DNA of 64,000 nucleotides, taken from Anaerofilum sp. An201. GTDB lineage: Bacteria > Bacillota > Clostridia > Oscillospirales > Ruminococcaceae. Below, piece by piece: positions 49,868 through 57,497 of the stretch. Location of the stretch: positions 124,001-188,000 of the forward strand of contig NZ_NFJT01000001.1 in NCBI RefSeq assembly GCF_002160015.1, in the 5' to 3' direction. The stretch's first letter is position 1, and each line of letters opens with the position of its first letter. The position numbers were made by a program, and so were the translations under genes. The notes below the pieces were generated by a model. That model did not search any database. It was not told the DNA's origin and saw only the letters and a program-made list of their open reading frames with translations.

Positions 49868-50449
49868 TTATATAGATGGGCGATCCGGTGATTTGCCAGG
49901 CTCCGGCTCCGAGCGACCAACATCAGCTTCAGTAGAGTCTGGCTTATCTTGAGCCAGCAGACGGCGGGCCATCTCATAGACCCCCTCTCGGTAGAGAACC
50001 AGAGTGACCTCAATGTCCGGATGGCGAACCTCAAACTCCCGGATAACTTTTCCCGCGATGCGGATAGACTCGGCCCGAGGCATATGGCAGTCGCCGGAGA
50101 AGATCAGTGGAACTGCCACAGTCCTGCAATTGTAGAGCAGAGCTTTCTGCAACGCCCGGCGGTAGCATTCCTCCAGGAGCATTCGCTCCCGCTGGACCCC
50201 GCCATACCAGCCAGCGCCAGCCACATGGAAAATGATTTTGGACGGAAGTCCGCAGGAGGGCGTGACCACAGCGTGGCCGATTCGGCATCGCCCAATCTTC
50301 CGGCAGGCCTTTTTCAACTCCTCCGTATCCGCTGCGGCAAAGATTGCGCTGCATATTCCGGGACAGGGGGAGAGATCGGAAACGGCGGCATTGACGATGG
50401 CGTCCGTGTCCATTTTAGTAATATCCCCAAGTACGATACGCATATGCAA
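49868..50449 (-). CDS. macro-domain protein
   Basis: A 193-residue protein with a complete macro domain: MRIVLGDITKMDTDAIVNAAVSDL at the N-terminus (the VGDIT-DAIVNAA motif), then the central YRRALQKALLYNCRTVAVPLIFSGD segment and the strand-helix end (IEVTLVLYREGVYEMARRLL). The usual GVDGAIH loop is replaced by CPGICSAIFAAADTE, so the ADP-ribose binding site is somewhat altered. It would bind or remove ADP-ribose from proteins or nucleic acids. It stands three genes away from a DUF3990 ADP-ribosyltransferase-like gene, so a functional link is possible but unproven. Confidence 0.88.
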   Translation of the reverse strand: MHMRIVLGDITKMDTDAIVNAAVSDLSPCPGICSAIFAAADTEELKKACRKIGRCRIGHAVVTPSCGLPSKIIFHVAGAGWYGGVQRERMLLEECYRRALQKALLYNCRTVAVPLIFSGDCHMPRAESIRIAGKVIREFEVRHPDIEVTLVLYREGVYEMARRLLAQDKPDSTEADVGRSEPEPGKSPDRPSI

Positions 50450-50479
50450 ACACCTCCATCGAAATCATACCATATTTCA

Positions 50480-51467
50480 TCACAGAAGAAAACCGCAAAT
50501 CAGGTAGCCCGCCGTTGCAATCCCGGCCGCACACATAGCATAGGGCAACTGCGAGAGCGCGTGATCCATATTGTTCATCTTACAGCAGCTGGAGGTCAGG
50601 ACAGTTGCATCGGAGTAGAAGCAAGCATGGCTGCCCAGTGTGGCACCGGAGACGATGGCACCCATGACCACCAGAGGGTTGACGCCGATGGACAGAGTCA
50701 GCGGAAGGATGATGGGGCTGACCAGAGCAGGAATGCCCCAGGTGCTTCCAGTGGCAAAGTTCAGCGCTGCTACCAGCAGGAAGGTGATGGCCGGGAGCAG
50801 TACGGGGCTGATCACGGGCCGCACGGCGTCAATGACATAGCTGGCGATTCCGATGTCGGTCATGCCCTGCTGCATGACAAAGACAAAGAAGATGATGGCA
50901 ACGGTGGGGATCATGTTGCAGAATCCATGCATGGCAAGGTCGCAGAAACGGGCGGCGGTCATTTTCTTCCTGGGGATATAAAGCAGGAAGCACACGGCTA
51001 TAGCGGCGATTAGGGCCAGGAATAGCTCGCCGGTGACGATGGTCAAGGCAATCAGCACGCCAATGGGCAGGACGAAATCCAAGATATTACCTTTGATGTC
51101 GGGGGACTCATCCTCCTCATCCAGATTCAGATCCCGGCTCTCCGGAGAGTAGACCTGCCCGGTTTCCTTCACTCGCTGATATGCCTTCCGCATTCGCCCC
51201 CACTTGGGGATCAGGCCATAGGCGAACAGGGGGGACGATGATTACGGCGGCGATGGCGTAGAAGGTAAAGGGGATGATGTGGTAGAAGGTGTCAATAGCA
51301 CTGCCGTAGCCCAGTTCCGGGATACCGGCTTCGGCGTAGAACAGACCGGCGAAGAAGACCGCCCATGTGGAGAAGGGCAGCAGAGCGCAGACTGGGGCGC
51401 CGGTGGAGTCGATGATGTAGGACTGGGCCTCCCGAGGGATCTTGTGGTTGTCGGACAGCCTTCTCAT
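50480..51467 (-). pseudogene. NhaC-family antiporter, truncated and frameshifted
   Basis: Two frames together cover the C-terminal two-thirds of an NhaC-type Na+/H+ antiporter. The upstream part reads DNHKIPREAQSYIIDSTGAPVC, then FSTWAVFFAGLFYAEAG and FYAIAAVIIVP. The frame is then lost in a six-G run (51229-51234) and, with one base removed, would continue through LFAYGLIPKWGRM into the frame 51193-50480. That second frame contains MHGFCNMIPTVAIIFFVFVMQ and ATGSTWGIPALVSPIILPL, the ion-binding core region. The N-terminal 100-150 residues of the family are absent: the match ends near 51470, where the sequence turns AT-rich. It is therefore a pseudogene, or its frame depends on a sequencing error plus a lost N-terminus. 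Confidence 0.82.
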
Positions 51468-51514
51468 GCAAGTACTCAGGTTTATCGAGCGGGAAATTAA
51501 GCGAGGGAAGCATT

Positions 51515-52366
51515 ATGTTAAGGAAAAAATCAAAAAGGCATTTTTATATAGTAACAGTAATAGTGGTTCTTCTCGTAATATGGACCGCTTGGAGCAATAC
51601 AACTGTGGGGATTACGCACTATACGGTTGCAAGCGATAAGCTCCCTGCTTCATTTGATCATTATAGTATTGTTGTCGTTTCTGACCTACACAATGCCGAA
51701 TTCGGTGAAAACAACAGTCAATTAATAAAATTGATAGAAAAAGAAAAGCCTGATATTATAGTAATAACTGGGGACTTGGTAGATTCCAACAAGACCAATA
51801 TTGATATAGCCCAAAAACTCGTGGGAACTCTTACAGGGATTGCACCTTGCTATTATGTAACAGGAAATCATGAGGCATGGCTTGGTGAGCAATATCAGGA
51901 ATTAGAAAGTATATTGCTTGATGAAGGTGTTGCTATTCTCCATGATAGAGCAGTACAATTGATAAAAAACACGGAAAGCATACAGCTTGCTGGCTTAGAT
52001 GACCCCGATTTTACAGATAGAGCCCCCCTTCAGCAAAGCATGATAAAAACGAAAATCAATAATATGAATCTAACTGACAATTATTGTGTGTTGCTTTCAC
52101 ACAGACCAGAAGCATTTGAAGACTATGTATCCGAAAATATTGACCTTGTTTTGAGTGGCCATGCACACGGAGGACAGTTTCGCTTACCTATTATCGGTGG
52201 AATAGTGGCGCCTAATCAAGGATTGTTTCCAAAGTACGATGCCGGGATATACTCAGAAAATTATACAACTATGGTTGTAAGTAGGGGCATAGGAAATAGC
52301 ATCATCCCGATACGATTTAACAACAGACCCGAAATTATCAGTGTAGAGTTGATTTGTGAATCGTGA
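51515..52366 (+). CDS. metallophosphoesterase (YkuE-like)
   Basis: A 283-residue membrane-anchored calcineurin-like phosphoesterase. An N-terminal transmembrane anchor (HFYIVTVIVVLLVIWTAWS) is followed by the metal ligands in order: VVSDLHNAEFG, VITGDLVDS, VTGNHEAW, LLSHRPEAFE, and SGHAHGGQFRLP. Close relatives (YkuE, YaeI) act on phosphate esters, possibly lipid-derived, at the membrane. The gene is AT-rich compared with its left neighbour and begins 48 bases after the NhaC remnant breaks off, so it probably arrived with the recombination event. ATG 51515 follows AAGCGAGGGAAGC. Confidence 0.93.
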   Translation: MLRKKSKRHFYIVTVIVVLLVIWTAWSNTTVGITHYTVASDKLPASFDHYSIVVVSDLHNAEFGENNSQLIKLIEKEKPDIIVITGDLVDSNKTNIDIAQKLVGTLTGIAPCYYVTGNHEAWLGEQYQELESILLDEGVAILHDRAVQLIKNTESIQLAGLDDPDFTDRAPLQQSMIKTKINNMNLTDNYCVLLSHRPEAFEDYVSENIDLVLSGHAHGGQFRLPIIGGIVAPNQGLFPKYDAGIYSENYTTMVVSRGIGNSIIPIRFNNRPEIISVELICES

Positions 52367-52534
52367 GTTTTGTTGTTAGCTACCTGTTTCACGGCCTGTG
52401 TGTAGTTCCTTGCAAACTGAATTCATGTATGAATATTGGTTCAGGCTACAGTATTTTTCTGTTTTTTAAGCAGGGTAGAACGATTCTCTTTTAATGGCTG
52501 TAAAATCTCTGCTCAATTTGCGGTAACTGGCTAT

Positions 52535-52569
52535 AAAGAAGCTGATCGGATCGCCCAATCAGCTTCTTT
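52535..52569. terminator. bidirectional terminator
   Basis: Twelve-base perfect arms AAAGAAGCTGAT and ATCAGCTTCTTT with an 11-base loop separate the metallophosphoesterase from the convergent DUF3791 gene. Confidence 0.85.
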
Positions 52570-52611
52570 ACGCATACTTTTGTGCAGAGAAATTCAGTCC
52601 ACAAGAATGAA

Positions 52612-52827
52612 TCATACCATAGATGGCCGTCTTGCCTCAATGTAGAGGTCAATGTCCTCTACAATATAGTTGGCTCCAGTGGTATGCAGTGCCTCAAAGC
52701 AGGAGTACACATATTCCCATACCCGATAACGAGTAAAAAGCTCTGCTACCTGTTTACCTGTCAAATTCTTGGCGACTTTATAGGTTTCCACACAGTAAAT
52801 GAGAAATTTCCCTTCTCTGCTCATCAT
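52612..52827 (-). CDS. DUF3791 protein
   Basis: A 71-residue helical protein matching DUF3791: EGKFLIYCVETYKVAKNLTGKQVAELFTRY, with the L-x3-G-x2-V core, then YSCFEALHTTGANYIVEDIDLYIEARR. DUF3791 genes often stand next to DUF3990 genes, as here. A role as antitoxin or accessory is inferred from this linkage. It starts on the base where the next gene upstream ends its reading frame (52827), with GGAGG seven bases before the ATG, inside the neighbouring gene. Confidence 0.85.
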   Translation of the reverse strand: MMSREGKFLIYCVETYKVAKNLTGKQVAELFTRYRVWEYVYSCFEALHTTGANYIVEDIDLYIEARRPSMV

Positions 52828-53066
52828 TACACATCCTCCGGTATTTGGAAATCTCCTGTTCTTTTTTCCTCATCATACATATTGAACAAGGTAAGCGGGC
52901 TGAAATGCCACAGCTTCGTATCCTCCTGTTCCAGCAAAGAATAGACCTTCGACTCGTAAAACTCCCTGGATGCTTCCATTTCATCCATCGGGTAATTTTC
53001 ACAAACCAGATTGATAATTTGCGGAACAAGCAAGGTCAGAATCGCTTCAAATTTTTTATCTGCCAT
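52827..53066 (-). CDS. small helical protein of the DUF3990 locus
   Basis: A 79-residue protein: [44 protein letters not shown]. It is largely helical, acidic at the C-terminus ([13 protein letters not shown]), and has a short middle hydrophobic helix. It starts 10 bases before the end of the DUF3990 gene (53056) and ends on the DUF3791 start, so all three are translationally linked. I recognise it only as a recurring companion of DUF3990 genes. It may bind the DUF3990 protein. Confidence 0.75.
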   Translation of the reverse strand: MADKKFEAILTLLVPQIINLVCENYPMDEMEASREFYESKVYSLLEQEDTKLWHFSPLTLFNMYDEEKRTGDFQIPEDV

Positions 53067-53556
53067 TAAAATTCCTCCTCTGGCACAGTACTATAAAGCG
53101 CAGGTAAGACAGTGCTTTCTCCGAAGTCAATACCAACTGGTTATATAATTTCTTGATTTTAAGCTGTTCTAATGTCTGCTCCTTTGTCAATACACCAGCA
53201 GTATAAAGGGTGAAGGTCCGGTACACATCATCATTGGCTACAGGTCCAAAGATAAAATCGTAGGAATCTCCATTGTAATTGCCGGAGCGATTCTCTGATA
53301 CAAAATCCAGCCACGGTTCATCCGGTTGATCAAAGCGCAAGATTGTACATTCCGAAAAAGCAACGGCCTCATCAATTTTGTACATGCTTACTACCCTTTG
53401 GCCGGATCTTCGGCGCTTTGTGACCTTGGCAGCAAAGCTAACTGCTTGAGCTTTGTTCGTTGTGGTATAAAAGCCAAATCCAAAATCAAGAAAACGGTTT
53501 TGCTGAATCAGTGTAGGCTGATCAACAACCACATTGCTGCCATGATATAAAATCAT
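53056..53556 (-). CDS. DUF3990 protein, ADP-ribosyltransferase-like, putative toxin
   Basis: A 166-residue DUF3990 protein. [12 protein letters not shown] (His5) and [21 protein letters not shown] (Tyr30) match the H...Y pair of the diphtheria-toxin/PARP-like ADP-ribosyltransferase fold. The later [27 protein letters not shown] contains acidic residues near where the third catalytic residue lies. Such domains modify proteins or nucleic acids using NAD. It overlaps the gene upstream by four bases (ATGA), and the one after it by eleven. The gene order of regulator, DUF3990, small protein, DUF3791 suggests a toxin with protective partners, though activity is not established. Confidence 0.8.
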   Translation of the reverse strand: MILYHGSNVVVDQPTLIQQNRFLDFGFGFYTTTNKAQAVSFAAKVTKRRRSGQRVVSMYKIDEAVAFSECTILRFDQPDEPWLDFVSENRSGNYNGDSYDFIFGPVANDDVYRTFTLYTAGVLTKEQTLEQLKIKKLYNQLVLTSEKALSYLRFIVLCQRRNFNGR

Positions 53557-53855
53557 ATGTGTCCCTCCAATGCTTGCTCGGCAATCGCACGTTCTTCCTT
53601 CAAGGAACGGATCATCGTTTCGATATGTCTACGTTTTTCTACCTGTTTGCGAACATCTCCTACATCCTTTTGGGAAACGTATTGTGAGATGACCTTTTTC
53701 CCATCACGGTACTTTAAATAGAAATAGGTGGACTGTCTGACCTTCTTTTCAGAAATCGTTCCTTTTGGAAGCTTTTCCAGTTCTTCTTGGTATTTTTTCA
53801 GCATCCGGTCAATGCGGTCTTTTTCCTGTAAGATGGTGGTTATTATTAAATTCAT
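53553..53855 (-). CDS. small coiled-coil protein, first gene of the DUF3990 operon
   Basis: About 100 residues: [32 protein letters not shown], then a short basic beta stretch ([20 protein letters not shown]) and a second helix ([29 protein letters not shown]). The pattern of helix, small beta hairpin and helix is a known but unnamed family found next to toxin-like genes. The start is uncertain: ATG at 53861 or 53855, about 5-10 bases after the predicted transcription start, so the leader is very short. It may be the DNA-binding antitoxin or regulator for the operator upstream. Confidence 0.7.
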   Translation of the reverse strand: MNLIITTILQEKDRIDRMLKKYQEELEKLPKGTISEKKVRQSTYFYLKYRDGKKVISQYVSQKDVGDVRKQVEKRRHIETMIRSLKEERAIAEQALEGHI

Positions 53856-53871
53856 CCTCATCACCGCTTTT

Positions 53872-53915
53872 ATTATACACAACATAATTTGAAATATCAA
53901 TACTATGTTGTGTAT
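53872..53915 (-). promoter_or_regulatory. promoter and operator of the DUF3990 operon
   Basis: On the minus strand, TTGATA (53895-53900), a 17-base spacer and a perfect TATAAT (53872-53877) form a strong sigma-A promoter. A perfect 12-base inverted repeat, ATACACAACATA (53875-53886) and TATGTTGTGTAT (53904-53915), flanks the -35 box and spacer with 17 bases between arms. This is a typical autoregulatory operator of a toxin-antitoxin operon. Confidence 0.8.
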
Positions 53916-53942
53916 ATCAGCTATTTCAAGAGATGCTCCCAG

Positions 53943-54172
53943 TCACAAAGCCACTTGCTCGCAACTGGTTTCTCCGTATAAAATCCCTTCAGTTTCGCCG
54001 GCAATCAGGCTCTGTAATATTGAAGGTAGGCGTGGTCCGGCAGCTCCATAAAATCAATCTGAAGTCCTTTGAATGTGATCGTAAAGGCAACGCTCCAATC
54101 TTTGGTTATCATCTTGCACCTTCTTTCTGCTTTTGCAGATCATCCCAGTCAAACTGGTGTTTGAGTCCTTAA
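53943..54172 (-). pseudogene. decayed duplicate of the 57.3-57.6 kb gene junction
   Basis: The segment matches the end of the 165-residue gene at 57494 and the whole of the 56-residue gene at 57327. The start piece reads as the homologue of LKRQLDWDDPQEQKEGVK (here LKHQFDWDDLQKQKEGAR). It is followed by the 56-codon frame, beginning MITKDWSVAFTITFKG at 54112, which loses its phase by one base after LPDHAYLQ and would continue as LQSLIAGETEGILY if restored. Both junctions break abruptly. It marks an old duplication or recombination within the element, next to the DUF3990 locus. Confidence 0.8.
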
Positions 54173-54586
54173 TAGAAAGTAAGCTGTACGGAATGGAGGT
54201 TTGCTCAGAATATTTTGGTGAGTTCCCCATTCCGACAGAAACCCCTTGGGAGCCACCGATTCGCTGTGACCGTCTCTGGAACGGGCTTTATTGGCCGGGA
54301 AGATTACCCTGATGCCAGGCATGGAAGTAGACTTTTATCACTTTCCGCAAACAGACCTTCCCTCTTCTGACTCGCTTAATAAGATTTTTAGCTTTTGAAA
54401 AATTTTGTTATTTGCACATATTAGTTGCTGATTTTTATACGATCCGCACAAATTTCTCCGCTTTTTCTCTCCTATGGACAATCCGCCTTGGCTCTTTTCT
54501 CCTTGTTGCAACGGGAGTTAATTTCTATCCAGTTGCGCTGTCTGCCCTTTTTCGCTACAATACCATTACCGAAGGAGGTGGCACAT
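54173..54586. other. non-coding stretch between pseudogene and the 54587 gene
   Basis: 414 bp. A 39-codon frame at 54193-54312 reads MEVCSEYFGEFPIPTETPWE and onward with protein-like composition, but it has no clear ribosome-binding site and is likely a remnant. The rest is AT-rich with no signal I can name. Confidence 0.35.
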
Positions 54587-54847
54587 TTGAAAACCATGCT
54601 GGATTTTGTTAAAGATGCCCTGCCGGAAGGTGCGGTTATCGATAGTCCCAAAGAATTGGCGAGTTGTTACCGCTTCCATTTTTCTTACTCTGGACACTCT
54701 ATAAAGTGGGAAGTGCCGAAGACAGTGGCGCCCGGATATGAGAAGAAAACCGCGGAGCGCACTGTCGCAACCTGCATGACACAAATCTTCATGGAGACAG
54801 GAGAGGTAGAACAGGCGCGTAAATGGCTGGAAGCTGCGATGAGTTAA
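54587..54847 (+). CDS. uncharacterised small protein
   Basis: An 86-residue protein with TTG start at 54587 preceded by GGAGG and an eight-base gap; ATG 54596 is the alternative. The sequence LDFVKDALPEGAVIDSPKELASCYRFHFSYSGHSIKWEVPK is a compact alpha-beta fold, then a helical tail (TVATCMTQIFMETGEVEQARKWLEAAMS). No family is recognised. It is followed by a perfect terminator. It stands alone between the DUF3990 and AbiE-like loci. Confidence 0.6.
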   Translation: MKTMLDFVKDALPEGAVIDSPKELASCYRFHFSYSGHSIKWEVPKTVAPGYEKKTAERTVATCMTQIFMETGEVEQARKWLEAAMS

Positions 54848-54933
54848 GTGGAAAAGTCTCATGCTCTCAGCCATCAAAGCACCTGCCATGGGGAGATTAG
54901 TACGAGTAATGAAATGAGTATGGTCAAGGGATG

Positions 54934-54961
54934 AAAAAGGTGCCGGTACCGGCACCTTTTT
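54934..54961. terminator. perfect palindromic terminator
   Basis: A 28-base perfect palindrome (A5 GGTGCCGG around its centre, ending T5) about 90 bases after the 54587 gene. It can act on both strands. Confidence 0.88.
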
Positions 54962-55061
54962 CTATATTTACCATTCTATTTACGGGGAATTGGCCCGCTG
55001 TCTGCTCTGTTTATTTAAGTAGAGGGCAATTATTTCCTGTAACGCGAATAATACTTGAATT

Positions 55062-55100
55062 GCAACATATAATATGTTACAATGAAAAAAATATGTTACA
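55062..55100 (+). promoter_or_regulatory. repeated half-sites upstream of the AbiEi-like gene
   Basis: Inverted half-sites AACATAT (55064-55070) and ATATGTT (55072-55078) are followed by a third copy, ATATGTT, at 55091-55097. They lie over the probable -10 region (TATAAT) and just before the ATG at 55112. AbiEi-type antitoxins repress their own operons by binding such repeats. Confidence 0.6.
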
Positions 55101-55111
55101 GGGGTTGGCGT

Positions 55112-56068
55112 ATGAAAGCGACAATCGAAAAACTGCTGCATACCCAGTGCTGGGAGATGGAGTTCCCCAAAATCAATCAGCTTCCTTTATTCCTGCGAGG
55201 GGCGTATCGGTTTCGTGTTATAGAGATCTTGAGCACCAGCTTTTTGGCAGCAGAGCCGGTCGAAAAAATCAATCTGGCAGCAATGCGAAAACACTATTTC
55301 AAGCTCATGGAACTGTCTGGTATGGCGTGTGCATTTCAGCTAAACAGCATCTCGGCTTACACCAAGAACAAAATGCTGGAAGAAGGGATCCCTTTTGTGC
55401 TGGTAGGAAAAGAAGTGTACCTGCCCTTTTTAGGTGTGGTGCTGAATGATAATGTTCAGTCGGAGAGAACGCCCCCAGTCCGTCTCTCGTTCATGAGCCA
55501 AAAGCTTTTGCTGTCTGCTCTGTACCACAATGTTACTCAGATGACTGTTACCGAGATGGCAAAGCTGCTGGGGGTCAGCAAAATGTCGGTGACGCGCTGC
55601 TTTGATGAACTGGATGGCTTTCAGATGAACCTCATTGATGACAATAAAACAGCCGGTCGATATTTCAAATGGGGAAAAAGCAAAAAAGAGTTTTGGGAAC
55701 TGATTCGGCCGTACCTGCGTAACCCTGTGGAAAAAGAACTGCGCCTTGACTGCCTACCGCCATGGCCGCTGCCTATGAGTGGTCTGTCCGCTGTCAGCCA
55801 CTTCTCCATGCTGGGCGATAATACCTACCCCACTTATGCAATCTCCAAAAAAGCACTGAAGGATCTTCAGCCCGAAAAACTGCCGCAGGTCCCGCAAGAT
55901 GAATTGCCGGCAGCCATCATTCAAGTCATGGGCTATGACCTACTATATGAAGGCGACGATTCCCTGGTAATCGATCCGCTTTCTGCAATTTTATCACTCA
56001 CCCCGGAGGAAACCAATGATCCGCGTGTTGAGAGCGCGGTGGAAGAAATCATGGAGGAATTTTTATGA
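55112..56068 (+). CDS. AbiEi-like winged-helix antitoxin
   Basis: A 318-residue protein. The middle carries a winged helix (about residues 145-175: MTVTEMAKLLGVSKMSVTRCFDELDGF). The N-terminal 110 residues are alpha-beta (LLHTQCWEMEFPKINQLPLFLRGAYRF), and the C-terminal 120 residues are mixed with an acidic end (EETNDPRVESAVEEIMEEFL). It overlaps the nucleotidyltransferase gene by four bases, ATGA. The pair has the order and coupling of AbiE type IV toxin-antitoxin systems, in which AbiEi represses the operon. Identification as AbiEi rests on linkage and the HTH. The ATG at 55112 is favoured because GGGG-type spacing and repeats lie upstream. Confidence 0.7.
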   Translation: MKATIEKLLHTQCWEMEFPKINQLPLFLRGAYRFRVIEILSTSFLAAEPVEKINLAAMRKHYFKLMELSGMACAFQLNSISAYTKNKMLEEGIPFVLVGKEVYLPFLGVVLNDNVQSERTPPVRLSFMSQKLLLSALYHNVTQMTVTEMAKLLGVSKMSVTRCFDELDGFQMNLIDDNKTAGRYFKWGKSKKEFWELIRPYLRNPVEKELRLDCLPPWPLPMSGLSAVSHFSMLGDNTYPTYAISKKALKDLQPEKLPQVPQDELPAAIIQVMGYDLLYEGDDSLVIDPLSAILSLTPEETNDPRVESAVEEIMEEFL

Positions 56069-56826
56069 TTGGACTGGATAAATTCAAAGAGTATTTCATG
56101 GGCTATCAAGATCAATATGTTCTCATCGGCGGGGCCGCCTGTGACATCATATTTGAAGAACAGGACACCGCTTTCCGGGCAACAAAGGATTTAGACCTTG
56201 TACTGATTGTTGAGGCGCTTACCCCTGCTTTTGGCCACCGCTTTTGGCAGTTTGTCCGGGATGGCGGCTACGAACACCGTGCCAAAAGCAGCGGTGCGCC
56301 GCAATTCTATCGGTTCGACAAGCCCAAGGCGCCGGGCTTTCCATATATGTTGGAGCTATTCTCCCGCGCCGGGGATGCCTTCGCCAGTGAGAATATCGGC
56401 CCTTGTGTGCCGCTGCCTTTGGGGGATGAGCTATCCAGTTTATCAGCTATCCTGCTGAATGAGGAGTATTATGGGATGCTGCTCAAGGGACGGACGGTGC
56501 TTTCAGATATTGCCGTGTTGTCTCATACTTACCTGATTCCGTTCAAAGCGAAAGCGTGGCTGGACCTTCGAGAAAAGAAAGCGCAGGGATACCATGTGGA
56601 CGAAAAGGATATCCGCAAACATAAAAATGATGTTTTAAGACTGTCAACCCTGCTGACTGGAAATGAACGCTGCGAGCTTCCAAAAACTGTGCATGAAGAG
56701 TTTTCTGTATTCCTGCGGGAAATGGCTCAGGAACCGGTGGATTTAAAAGCTCTGAAAGTATCTGGAGTAACCCAGCAGCAGATCATTGATACTTTATCGA
56801 CGGTCTACCTTGCAGCAGAGCAGTAA
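56065..56826 (+). CDS. AbiEii-like nucleotidyltransferase (toxin)
   Basis: A 253-residue nucleotidyltransferase of the AbiEii/AbiGii kind. The core motif is GGAACDII at residues 22-29, followed by RATKDLDLVLIVE with the metal-binding Asp42 and Asp44. LSDIAVLSHTYLIPFKAKAWLDLREKK with the later KHKNDVLRLS segment is the typical second half of this family, where a Lys and Asp assist catalysis. AbiEii toxins use GTP or other NTPs to modify tRNA or other RNA and cause growth arrest on phage infection. It is coupled to the AbiEi-like gene, and a terminator follows. Confidence 0.85.
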   Translation: MIGLDKFKEYFMGYQDQYVLIGGAACDIIFEEQDTAFRATKDLDLVLIVEALTPAFGHRFWQFVRDGGYEHRAKSSGAPQFYRFDKPKAPGFPYMLELFSRAGDAFASENIGPCVPLPLGDELSSLSAILLNEEYYGMLLKGRTVLSDIAVLSHTYLIPFKAKAWLDLREKKAQGYHVDEKDIRKHKNDVLRLSTLLTGNERCELPKTVHEEFSVFLREMAQEPVDLKALKVSGVTQQQIIDTLSTVYLAAEQ

Positions 56827-56865
56827 GCCGTGATGCCTTGCGGCAGCCGATGAGATGGTGAAATG

Positions 56866-56893
56866 AAAAAGCGCCGGAGTCCCGGCGCTTTTT
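56866..56893. terminator. intrinsic terminator after the AbiE-like pair
   Basis: Arms AAAAAGCGCCGG and CCGGCGCTTTTT around a four-base loop. It also faces the minus-strand operon end at 56911. Confidence 0.92.
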
Positions 56894-56910
56894 CTGCCCT
56901 TTGTAGACGC

Positions 56911-57327
56911 TCAAATGCCATCCATCAGTTTTTGGGCATTTTCTTCCTCGACACAGCAGCGGCAGAGGGTGCTGCCCACATAATCGCTGGAACAGACCAA
57001 GATTGGATAGGCCTCGTGCGGTACGGCTAGCCAAGAGCCGCATTTATGGCAGTTTAACTTGCCGCCAACGCCGACGACCTCCCACTCCCGCAGATGGTAC
57101 TTCATATCCATCAGAGCCTGCCCGCCGAAATTGGAGAGCGGGTAGACCTCTTTGCAGCTCGTCCTCTCTATGTAACTGGGCCGGGATGCGTTGATACCCA
57201 AATCATCGCCATTATCCACAACCAGCATAAGTTCGCCCAGCTCATTCATTAAAATGTCCATGCGCTGGATCGTGCGGCCATTTCTATCGAGATATTCGTT
57301 TCTCATCTCTGCATTCATCCCCCTCAT
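56911..57327 (-). CDS. uncharacterised cysteine-containing protein
   Basis: A 138-residue protein. The N-terminal half reads MNEYLDRNGRTIQRMDILM-like alpha-beta sequence with LGELMLVVDNGDDLGIN, and the C-terminal half has CHKCG and CRCC with HEAYPILVCSSDY, which may bind zinc. Its ATG overlaps the stop of the 56-residue gene as TAATG, supporting the first start; a downstream ATG after GAGGGGG is also possible. It is the last gene of the minus-strand operon, ending 17 bases before a shared terminator. The function is not known. Confidence 0.7.
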   Translation of the reverse strand: MRGMNAEMRNEYLDRNGRTIQRMDILMNELGELMLVVDNGDDLGINASRPSYIERTSCKEVYPLSNFGGQALMDMKYHLREWEVVGVGGKLNCHKCGSWLAVPHEAYPILVCSSDYVGSTLCRCCVEEENAQKLMDGI

Positions 57328-57497
57328 TAAGAAGCCGCTCGCTCATGGCCGGTTTCTTCATACAGGACTCCTTCTGTTTCACCGGCAATCAAACTTTTCA
57401 AAATTTGAAGGCGGGCATCGTCCGGCAGCTCCATAAAATCAATTTCGATACCCTTGAAAGTAATCGTAAAAGCAATGCGCCAATTTCCGATGTTCAT
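57327..57497 (-). CDS. conserved small protein (duplicated in the window)
   Basis: A 56-residue protein: MNIGNWRIAFTITFKGIEID, then FMELPDDARLQILKSLIAGE and TEGVLYEETGHERAAS. It is too short for usual gene finding but is supported by ATGA overlap with the gene upstream, TAATG overlap with the gene downstream, and a diverged copy at 53943-54112 in which most substitutions are conservative. No family name is known to me. Confidence 0.75.
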   Translation of the reverse strand: MNIGNWRIAFTITFKGIEIDFMELPDDARLQILKSLIAGETEGVLYEETGHERAAS

